Shown in pieces: positions 25,496-32,170 of a DNA stretch of 64,000 bases. Numbering within the stretch: position 1 is the first letter of the stretch; the number at the start of each line of letters is the position of its first letter. Origin of the DNA: Gammaproteobacteria bacterium (lineage in GTDB: Bacteria; Pseudomonadota; Gammaproteobacteria; Steroidobacterales; Steroidobacteraceae); contig VBMV01000047.1 in the NCBI GenBank assembly GCA_005878835.1, forward strand, positions 44,507-108,506, read 5' to 3'. A program made the position numbers and the translations under genes. The notes beneath the pieces are model-generated. The model made no database searches. It was not told the origin of the DNA and saw only the letters and a program-made list of their open reading frames with translations.

Positions 25496-25948
25496 TTAAG
25501 GCTTGCGCAGCAGGTCGCGCAGCACCAGGGCGTGAGTGCGGCGGGCATCGTGCGCGGCGTACAGCAGCGTCACGCGCTGTTGCGCGGCGCGCTGCCGCAG
25601 CGCCTGCAGGGCGGGTGCCTGGGCGCGCAGCTCGGCGCGATAGCGCCGGGCGAACTCGAGCCAGCGGGTGGCGTCCTGGTGGAACCACTTGCGCAGCGCG
25701 GTGCTTGGAGCGAGCTCGGCCAGCCAGGCATCGAGAGCCGCGCGCTGCCTGCTGATGCCGCGCGGCCAGAGCCGATCGACCAGCGCCCGAAAGCCGTCCG
25801 CGGCATCAGGCTCGTCATAGATACGCTTGATCTGGATGTCCTTTGCGCGCGTGAGCTTGGATGCCGGCCCGAGCTCGTGCAGAGAGCAGGCGGGTGAGCT
25901 GTAGGCACGAGGACGTCTGCGCTGCGTAGCCACGGCTCCTCCAACCAT
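25496..25948 (-). CDS. DUF488 domain-containing protein
   Basis: 150 residues from the first ATG. From residue 38 on it is a standard DUF488 domain: IQIKRIYDEPDAADGFRALV, DRLWPRGISR, KWFHQDATRW, LLYAAHD. Family homologues begin near residue 38, so the first 37 residues may not be translated, or a GTG at 25933 just after GGAGGA may be used; no ATG or GTG closer to the domain exists. The function of DUF488 is unknown. Not linked to its neighbours. Confidence 0.8.
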   Translation of the reverse strand: MVGGAVATQRRRPRAYSSPACSLHELGPASKLTRAKDIQIKRIYDEPDAADGFRALVDRLWPRGISRQRAALDAWLAELAPSTALRKWFHQDATRWLEFARRYRAELRAQAPALQALRQRAAQQRVTLLYAAHDARRTHALVLRDLLRKP

Positions 25949-26057
25949 GCGTACGATGGCGAGTATAGCGGCGCGCCGGCGCAGCGCATGGCGCGAAGTC
26001 TGAGCTGTGGAGTCTGTGCCCGCGAAGGTTCAGACTCGGGTCAATCGAGGAGTGAAG

Positions 26058-26486
26058 ATGACCAGCCTTCGCCAGCAGCTGCGCGACAATGCCGTCGCCC
26101 TCATCAGTCTGGTCGTGGCGCTCGGCAGTCTGGCTTACAACACCTGGCGCAACGAGCGAACGGAACACAACCGCAATGTCCGCACCGCGGCGTTCGAACT
26201 GCTCACCAGGGTTGCGGAGCTCGAGCGTGTGGTGTTCCTCGCGCAGTACGACCGGGACGCTGCCGGCGGCAATCCACGTACCGGCTGGACCTACGTGCTG
26301 GTGATTCGTGACCTGTCGGCGGTGGTGCCGCCGCCGGTGCCGGCCCAGGCGGCGGAGCTGCAGAGGGTCTGGAGCGGCAACTGGGAAAACCTGGGCAAGG
26401 ACGACGAGACCGCGGTCGACCGCATAGACGATGCCATCGACAAGCTGCGCAAAACCACGCTCGGCACGCTACGGTCACTGCGCTGA
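26058..26486 (+). CDS. Small single-pass membrane protein, unknown function
   Basis: 142 residues from the ATG at 26058, preceded by GAGGAG. One hydrophobic helix near the start (AVALISLVVALGSLAYN, residues 11-27) is followed by a charged helical domain (RNERTEHNRNVRTAAFELL) that probably lies in the cytoplasm and may form a coiled coil. I recognise no family. It stands alone. Confidence 0.65.
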   Translation: MTSLRQQLRDNAVALISLVVALGSLAYNTWRNERTEHNRNVRTAAFELLTRVAELERVVFLAQYDRDAAGGNPRTGWTYVLVIRDLSAVVPPPVPAQAAELQRVWSGNWENLGKDDETAVDRIDDAIDKLRKTTLGTLRSLR

Positions 26487-26643
26487 GGCCATCGTATGAT
26501 TGCGCGTCAGCCGCGTACGCCCGGGGTCTCGGTGAGCATGCACTGCCGATGCTGGTGGATGCCGGTCTGCGGCGCAAGCGCGGCGGCGCCGCGTCCACGC
26601 CGAGCTTGACCGCCGGGTGCGCAGCCGGTAAAAGGTCCTGCGT

Positions 26644-26665
26644 TATATAACCGAATGGTTCTATA
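26644..26665. promoter_or_regulatory. ArsR-type operator overlapping the arsR start codon
   Basis: Two 9-base arms (TATATAACC and GGTTCTATA, 8 of 9 complementary) flank a GAAT spacer. The ATG at 26655 sits in the middle. This AT-rich palindrome in GC-rich DNA is the type of site seen before ArsR-SRPBCC pairs and would allow autorepression. Confidence 0.7.
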
Positions 26666-27023
26666 CAACGTGAGAGCGAACCTCAATGAGACCTTTGCCG
26701 CTCTGGCTGACCCCACGCGGCGCGCGATCCTCGCGCGCCTTGCCTGCGGGGAGGCGGCAGTGATGGAGCTCGCGAAGCCCTTCCGCATCAGCCAGCCCGC
26801 GGTCTCGAAGCACCTGAAGGTGCTGGAGCGTGCCGGACTCATCGTTCGTAGCCGCAAGGCGCAGTCGCGGCCCTGCCGGCTGCGGGCCGGACCGCTGAAG
26901 GAGGTGGCGGACTGGGCCGAGCGCTATCGCCGCTACTGGGAGCAGGGCTTCGAGCGCCTCGATGCCTATCTCGGCAAACTGCAACGACTGGAGAAAGCAC
27001 ATGCACGCAAGAGCACGAAATAG
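26655..27023 (+). CDS. ArsR family transcriptional regulator
   Basis: 122 residues. Winged-helix core: ETFAALADPTRRAILARLACGEAAVMELAKPF, recognition helix ISQPAVSKHLKVLERAGL. There is no metal-binding CxC, so this is the non-metal subgroup that pairs with AHSA1/SRPBCC proteins. The start MVLYN lies inside the operator; a GTG at 26670 is an alternative start. Its stop lies 23 bases inside the next gene, so the two are coupled. Likely an autorepressor released by a small molecule bound to it or to its partner. Confidence 0.88.
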   Translation: MVLYNVRANLNETFAALADPTRRAILARLACGEAAVMELAKPFRISQPAVSKHLKVLERAGLIVRSRKAQSRPCRLRAGPLKEVADWAERYRRYWEQGFERLDAYLGKLQRLEKAHARKSTK

Positions 27024-27498
27024 CGCCGCCGCCCCCGCCGCGGAGCACGAGCTGACCATCCGGCGCACGTTCGACGCGCCGCGCGCCCTGGTGTTCCGGG
27101 TCTGGACCGAGCCGCAGCACCTGGCGCAGTGGTCCTGCCCGCGGGGTTTCACCATGACCGAGAACAGCGGGGAGCTGCGCGTGGGTGGCGCATTCTCCGC
27201 CTGCATGCGCTCGCCGGAGGGGAGCGATCACCGGCTGCGCGGCGTGTATCGCGAGATCGTGCCACCGGAGCGGCTGGTGTTCACGCACGCCTGGATCGAT
27301 GCCAGCGGCGCACCCGGGCCTGAGACGATCGTGACCGTCACGCTTGCCGAGCGTGACGGACGCACCGAGATGACGTTCCATCAGGGAATCTTTTCATCGG
27401 TTGCCGCGCGCGACGGGCACCAGCAGGGGTGGAGCAGCTGCTTCGAGCGCCTCGCCGAGCTGCTCGCGGCGCTGCGCCGGGCGCATCAGGGCGCGTAA
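27001..27498 (+). CDS. SRPBCC (AHSA1-like) family protein
   Basis: 165 residues from the ATG at 27001. The START-like fold is recognised by ELTIRRTFDAPRALVFRVWTEPQHLAQWSCP, EIVPPERLVFTHAW and the final helix GWSSCFERLAELLAAL. Such proteins have a deep hydrophobic pocket and are thought to bind a ligand or act as an enzyme; no catalytic residues are recognised. It overlaps the ArsR gene and is clearly its operon partner. Confidence 0.85.
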   Translation: MHARARNSAAAPAAEHELTIRRTFDAPRALVFRVWTEPQHLAQWSCPRGFTMTENSGELRVGGAFSACMRSPEGSDHRLRGVYREIVPPERLVFTHAWIDASGAPGPETIVTVTLAERDGRTEMTFHQGIFSSVAARDGHQQGWSSCFERLAELLAALRRAHQGA

Positions 27499-27588
27499 GG
27501 CGCCCGGGGGGCGGGGCGGCCGGGGCGCCTCGCCGCCAGGTCCGAAAATGGCCACTTGGAAACGGGGCGGCGCGCTATCGTGGCACCC

Positions 27589-29106
27589 ATGGAGACCATC
27601 TCGGGCCTGGACGCGGAGGCGCTCAATCGCGCGCGCATCAGCCGCGATGCGCGCTTTGACGGCAAGTTCTATATTGCCGTGACCTCCACCGGCATCTACT
27701 GCCGGCCGATCTGCCCGTCGCGCTACGCGAAGCGGTCGAACGTGCGCTTCTTCGGCAGCCCCGCGGCCGCGGAGGCGGCGGGATTCCGCCCGTGCCTGCG
27801 TTGTCGCCCCGAGGCCGCTCCTGGCACGCCGGCGTGGCTGGGCACGGCGGCGGTGGTACGCCGCGCCTTGCGTCTGATCAACGAGGGCGCGCTCGATGAG
27901 GATTCGGTCGAGGCGCTCGCCGGGCGCCTGGGGATCGGAGCGCGACACCTGCTGCGCCTGTTCGGGCGGCACGTCGGCGCCTCGCCCGTTGCGGTCGCGC
28001 AGACGCGGCGCCTGCACTTCGCCGTATGCCTGCTGACCGAGAGCAGTCTGCCGATCACGCAGATCGCGCTGGCGGCAGGGTTCGGCAGCTGTCGGCGCTT
28101 CAACGACGCGTTCCGCCACACCTACGACAGGTCACCGCGCGAGCTGCGCCAGGCGGGTCGGCGTAGCGGCGTCGCGCAGAGCGCCCAAGAGGTGGCGCTG
28201 CGGCTCGCATACCGGCCGCCGTACGACTGGTCGCACCTGCGCGACTTTCTCGCCGCGCGTGCGATCAGCGGAGTCGAGCGGGTCGATGCACGCGGCTACG
28301 CGCGCACGGTGGCGTTCGAGGGCGGCCACGCGCTGATCTGCGTGCGCGCGCTCACCGGCGAGGATGCGCTCGAGCTGCGCGTGAGGGGTGCACCGCCGGC
28401 CGCGTTGCTGCAGCTCGCCTCGGTGGCGCGGCGCGTGTTCGATCTCGCGGCGGATCCAGCGCGCATCGGTGTCGAACTGGCGACCGACCCACTGGTCGGT
28501 CCACTGGTGCGCAAACGGCCGGGATTGCGCATTGCGGGCGCCTGGGATGCGTTCGAGTGCGCGGTGCGCGCGGTGCTCGGCCAGCAGGTGAGCGTGGCCG
28601 CGGGCTGCACGTTCGCGGCGCGACTCGTGGAGCGCGCGGGGGTCGCCATTCGCGGCGGCGCCGACGGGCTGACGCACCTGTTTCCGACCGCGGCGAGTCT
28701 CGCCGGCGCGAATCTCGACCACCTTGGAATCACGCGCACGCGCGCGGCCACGCTGCACGCGCTCGCCCGTGCCGTGCTCGAGCGCCGCCTCGACTTCAGT
28801 GCGGCGCCCGAGGCGCTGGCGGCAGCCCTGACGGCGCTGCCGGGCATCGGTCCGTGGACCGCGCAGTACGTCGCCCTGCGAGCGCTCGGGGAGCCCGACG
28901 CCCTGCCGACCGGAGATCTCGTGCTGCGCCGCATGGCGGCGCCCCGGCACCGCATGCTCAGTGCGCGCGAGCTCGAAGAGCGCGCGCGGGACTGGCGACC
29001 GTGGCGTGGCTACGCGGTGATGCACTTGTGGAGCGCTGCGGGCAACCGGGGTGCACGCATCGACAACCGGCGAAATCAGCCGGCGCGCGTGCGGGCGCGG
29101 GCGTAG
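27589..29106 (+). CDS. alkA: Ada-AlkA fusion: DNA-3-methyladenine glycosylase with Ada N-terminal and AraC domains
   Basis: 505 residues from the ATG at 27589. N-terminal Ada zinc domain (about 5-75; FDGKFYIAV, CRPICPSRYAK, PCLRCRPE, four zinc Cys), AraC-type helix-turn-helix (about 85-185), AlkA N-domain, then a HhH-GPD glycosylase (about 315-490; LPGIGPWTAQY, catalytic Asp in PTGDLVLRR). It removes alkylated bases, while the Ada part senses methyl-phosphotriesters and activates transcription. The Ogt gene follows after 5 bases, so both repair enzymes are expressed together. Confidence 0.93.
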   Translation: METISGLDAEALNRARISRDARFDGKFYIAVTSTGIYCRPICPSRYAKRSNVRFFGSPAAAEAAGFRPCLRCRPEAAPGTPAWLGTAAVVRRALRLINEGALDEDSVEALAGRLGIGARHLLRLFGRHVGASPVAVAQTRRLHFAVCLLTESSLPITQIALAAGFGSCRRFNDAFRHTYDRSPRELRQAGRRSGVAQSAQEVALRLAYRPPYDWSHLRDFLAARAISGVERVDARGYARTVAFEGGHALICVRALTGEDALELRVRGAPPAALLQLASVARRVFDLAADPARIGVELATDPLVGPLVRKRPGLRIAGAWDAFECAVRAVLGQQVSVAAGCTFAARLVERAGVAIRGGADGLTHLFPTAASLAGANLDHLGITRTRAATLHALARAVLERRLDFSAAPEALAAALTALPGIGPWTAQYVALRALGEPDALPTGDLVLRRMAAPRHRMLSARELEERARDWRPWRGYAVMHLWSAAGNRGARIDNRRNQPARVRARA

Positions 29107-29111
29107 CATCC

Positions 29112-29684
29112 ATGCGCATGGCGCCCGGATCGCAGCCGAGGTACTGGTGCGAGACCGACACTCCGGTCGGTCGCTTGCTGCTCGCCGGGGACGGCCAGGC
29201 CCTCGGGCGCGTGCATTTCCAGTCCGGCCCGCACCCCATGCAACCCTCACCCGAGTGGCGCGCGGACGCGACGCCATTCGCGCACGTGTGCGCGCAGCTG
29301 GGCGAGTACTTTTCCGGGAGGCGGCGCGCCTTCAGGCTGCGGCTGGCCCCCGCAGGCACGGCGTTCCAGCTGGCGGTCTGGGAGGCGCTGCGGGCCATCC
29401 CGTATGGTCAGACCGTCTCCTATGGCGAGCTGGCGCGCCGCCTCGGCAACGCCGCTGGCGCACGCGCCGTGGGCCTCGCGAACGGCGCGAACCCGTTGCC
29501 GATCATCGTTCCCTGCCACCGCGTCATCGGCGCCGACGGCTCGCTCACCGGCTTCGGCGGCGGGCTCTGCATCAAGCGCGCGCTGCTGTGCCTCGAAGGT
29601 GCCGCCTGCGTCGCCGATCTTTTCAGCGCTCACGAGTTGGCGCACGTGGCAAACGGCGCCCCAGCGGGGTGTCCGATAGATTAG
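29112..29684 (+). CDS. ogt: Methylated-DNA--protein-cysteine methyltransferase (Ogt)
   Basis: 190 residues (start ATG 29112; ATG 29118 also possible). Active-site motif IIVPCHRVIG with the acceptor Cys, preceded by the DNA-binding helix YGELARRLGNAAGARAVG and followed by TGFGGGLCIKRALLCLEG. It transfers O6-alkyl groups from guanine to itself. It sits directly behind the Ada-AlkA gene. Its end overlaps the convergent DUF72 gene by 4 bases. Confidence 0.92.
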   Translation: MRMAPGSQPRYWCETDTPVGRLLLAGDGQALGRVHFQSGPHPMQPSPEWRADATPFAHVCAQLGEYFSGRRRAFRLRLAPAGTAFQLAVWEALRAIPYGQTVSYGELARRLGNAAGARAVGLANGANPLPIIVPCHRVIGADGSLTGFGGGLCIKRALLCLEGAACVADLFSAHELAHVANGAPAGCPID

Positions 29685-30394
29685 GCGGGCGCGCCCGCCA
29701 GGGCATCGAGCAGCACGCGGGCGAACTGCGGTCCTATGCCGGCTTCCTCGTGCTTGAAGTATACGAACACGTCGCTGCAGCCGGCAGCCCGGGTGCGGAT
29801 GGTGTGCGCCCAGCGCGCCAGGTCCTCAGGGGTGTAACCCTCGTCGCGCAGACGGAAATAGCCGTAGTCGGCGGTGAGCTCGACAGGGGTGGAGAATTTC
29901 TCGCTGTCGGCGACGCACAGGGCGAGATTCCTCGCTTTGAGGCGGGCGAACACTTCCGCGTCCATCCACGAGGCATGACGGAATTCGAACGCGGCGCAGG
30001 TGCCCGCGGGGAGCAGCTGCAGAAACTCATCGAGCACCGCGAGGTCGCGGCGAAAGTAGGGCGGCAGCTGGAAGAGGATCGCGCCGAGCTTCGGCCCCAG
30101 GGTGGCCGCGGTCTTCAGAAAGTACTGCAGCAGGTCGGCGCAGTCCCTGAGCCTGCCGATGTGCGTGATGCGCTTGGGGGCCTTGAGCGTGAGCCGGAAC
30201 CCCGGGGGAGTCTCGCGATCCCAGCCGGCGAGGATCTTCTCGTTCGGCGTGCGATAGAAGGTGTAGTTGATCTCCACCGTCGTGAAGCGCTCCGCGTAGT
30301 AGGGCAACATCTTGGCCGCCGCAAGCTTGTCCGGATAGAAGCTGCCCCGCCATTCGGGGTAGTTGTATCCGGAGGTGCCGACCCACGTCCTCAT
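29681..30394 (-). CDS. DUF72 domain-containing protein
   Basis: 237 residues from the ATG at 30394 (MRTWVGTSGYNYPEW, the family's usual start); a GTG at 30430 would overlap the upstream gene. DUF72 proteins are TIM-barrel-like; conserved GTSGYNYPEWRGSFYP, EINYTFYRTP, FEFRHASW and YFKHEEAG are present. The function is unproven; some annotations suggest nucleic-acid-related roles. It is the last gene of the Ku/LigD run, which makes a link to DNA repair worth considering. Confidence 0.88.
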   Translation of the reverse strand: MRTWVGTSGYNYPEWRGSFYPDKLAAAKMLPYYAERFTTVEINYTFYRTPNEKILAGWDRETPPGFRLTLKAPKRITHIGRLRDCADLLQYFLKTAATLGPKLGAILFQLPPYFRRDLAVLDEFLQLLPAGTCAAFEFRHASWMDAEVFARLKARNLALCVADSEKFSTPVELTADYGYFRLRDEGYTPEDLARWAHTIRTRAAGCSDVFVYFKHEEAGIGPQFARVLLDALAGAPA

Positions 30395-30413
30395 GCGCGC
30401 CGGCCCGACGGCA

Positions 30414-31241
30414 TCAGCGGCCGTCGCCACTCAGCAGACGCCGGTACTGACCCAGGTGCCGGATGGCGTGCTGCGGCTTGCCGAGGGCTTCGTACAGGCG
30501 GGCGAGGTTGTAGTGACAGTCCGCCAGATCGGGATCCTCTTCGAGTGCCGTCTGGTACGCCGCGAGCGCCGCCGCGGACCTCCCCAGATCCTCGAGCAAC
30601 ACGCCCTGGTTGAAGAGCAGCAGCGGGTCCGGACCGATCTGCGCCAGCGCTTGCCTGTACACTGCATCGGCTTCCTCCGTCCGGCCCCGCTCGTGCAGCA
30701 GGCGTCCCCAGTTGGTCCAGGCCGCGGCGTTGTGCGGGTCGCTGTCCACGGCGTGTCGGTAGGCGCTGAGCGCGCCGTCCGGATCGCTGCTCTCGAGGCT
30801 CAACGCCTGCGCAAACCAGTCGTGTACCGGCGCAGGCGCGGCGGGGGCGGCCTGCCGGTGCTCCACGACGTGCAACACGCCGTCTTGCAGACGCACGTCG
30901 AGACCCAGCAGGTACTGGCCGCTGTCGACCTGCCAGCGCGCATCCCCGTCGCGCACCACGACGTGGTCGCCGACGGCGCTGATGGCAAGGCCCGATAGCG
31001 GCATGGATTCGGGCAGGTTGCGCCGCAGGCTCTCGAGCGAGCGCCGGATGCGCTTTTTGGGGATCTTCGCCTCGAGCAGCGCGCGCGCGGTACGCAGCAC
31101 GATCAGATCCTGGAAGGAGAAGCGGTACTCGCGCCGCGGACCGCGCGCCGGATGGACGAACCCGCCCCGGATGAGACTGCGGGTGGTGTCGGGCGCAAGC
31201 TGCAGGACCCGCTCCACGTCCCGCACACTGTAGGAACGCAT
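30414..31241 (-). CDS. MerR-like HTH protein with TPR repeats
   Basis: 275 residues. N-terminal MerR-like winged helix (1-75; YSVRDVERVLQLAPDTTRSLIRGGF, YRFSFQDLIVLRTARALL). Residues 135-270 form three or four TPR-type helix pairs (YRHAVDSDPHNAAAWTNWGRLLHE, LLFNQGVLLEDLGR, CHYNLARLYEALGK). A DNA-binding domain joined to a protein-interaction scaffold, 28 bases after Ku in the same operon, suggests a regulator or adaptor for the end-joining genes; that role is inference. Confidence 0.82.
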   Translation of the reverse strand: MRSYSVRDVERVLQLAPDTTRSLIRGGFVHPARGPRREYRFSFQDLIVLRTARALLEAKIPKKRIRRSLESLRRNLPESMPLSGLAISAVGDHVVVRDGDARWQVDSGQYLLGLDVRLQDGVLHVVEHRQAAPAAPAPVHDWFAQALSLESSDPDGALSAYRHAVDSDPHNAAAWTNWGRLLHERGRTEEADAVYRQALAQIGPDPLLLFNQGVLLEDLGRSAAALAAYQTALEEDPDLADCHYNLARLYEALGKPQHAIRHLGQYRRLLSGDGR

Positions 31242-31269
31242 CCCGATCCCTCGTCGGCGTCGCGCGGCT

Positions 31270-32148
31270 TCAGCCGTTGCGCTTGCCCGCCTTGCGAGTC
31301 ACCTTGGCGGGCTCGTCGACGCGCTTGGGAGCCTTGCGGGGACCCAGGCGCGTGACCTGCGAGCGGGCACTCTCGGATCGCTCCAGACTGGCGCGCAGTG
31401 CCGCCATCAGATCGATGACCTTGCCCTCACCTTCCGGGGCCACTTCGGTGACCGAGATTTCCTTGCCCTCGACCTTCTTCTGGATGGCCGCTTCGATGCG
31501 CCCGTGCAGCTCGTCCTTGTACGAGTCCGCATCGAACTTCTCGGCGGTCTGCTGATCGATGAGCTGCTGGGCGAGCTTCAGCTCCGCCGGCTTCACCTCC
31601 GGCTTCGGGATCTCGACTTCGCTGGCGCGCCGCACGTCGGCCGCGTAGTGCAGCTGCTGCATGGCGAGCACTTCGCCGATCGGACGCAGGATCACGAGAT
31701 AGCCCTTGCCGCGCGCGGCCCAGCGGCCGACGCCGCAGCGCCCGGCCTGCCTGAGCGCCTCGGTGAGCAGCGCGTAGGGCTTGGCCGCACCCTTGTCGGG
31801 CGCCAGGTAGTAGGTCTTGTCGAAATACACCGGATCGATCGACTCGATCGGCACGAATTCGGAGATCTCCACTGAATGCGTTCCAACTTCCTCCAGCGCC
31901 TTGATCTCTTCGGGTGAAAACAGCACGTACTGGTCCTTGGCGAACTCGTACCCCTTCACCATCTCGTCGCGTTCCACGACCACACCTTCCTTCTGGCAGA
32001 TGTACTGCTGCTTGAGACGCGATCCGTCGCTCTTGTGCAGCAGATTGAAGGAGATCGCGTTCCCCGACTGGGTGGCGGTGTACAGCTTCACCGGGATGGC
32101 GACCAGCCCGAATGACACCGTCAGAGATCCTATGGAACGTGGAGGCAT
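31270..32148 (-). CDS. ku: Ku protein (bacterial NHEJ)
   Basis: 292 residues from the ATG at 32148; an in-frame ATG at 32181 would overlap LigD. Core Ku beta-barrel: RSIGSLTVSFGLVAIPVKLYTAT, FNLLHKSDGSRLKQQYIC, PYALLTEALRQAGRCGVGRW, GYLVILRPIGEVLAMQQLHY. A Lys/Arg-rich C-terminal tail (RKAPKRVDEPAKVTRKAGKR) probably binds DNA. Ku forms a homodimeric ring on double-strand break ends and recruits LigD, which is encoded directly upstream in the same operon. Confidence 0.95.
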   Translation of the reverse strand: MPPRSIGSLTVSFGLVAIPVKLYTATQSGNAISFNLLHKSDGSRLKQQYICQKEGVVVERDEMVKGYEFAKDQYVLFSPEEIKALEEVGTHSVEISEFVPIESIDPVYFDKTYYLAPDKGAAKPYALLTEALRQAGRCGVGRWAARGKGYLVILRPIGEVLAMQQLHYAADVRRASEVEIPKPEVKPAELKLAQQLIDQQTAEKFDADSYKDELHGRIEAAIQKKVEGKEISVTEVAPEGEGKVIDLMAALRASLERSESARSQVTRLGPRKAPKRVDEPAKVTRKAGKRNG

Positions 32149-32170
32149 GAGTGCACCGTGGACATTCGCG

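Noticed and set aside
28557..29111. Upstream extension of the Ogt frame
   Set aside because: It reads through the AlkA coding region in another frame; the domain begins after the ATG at 29112.
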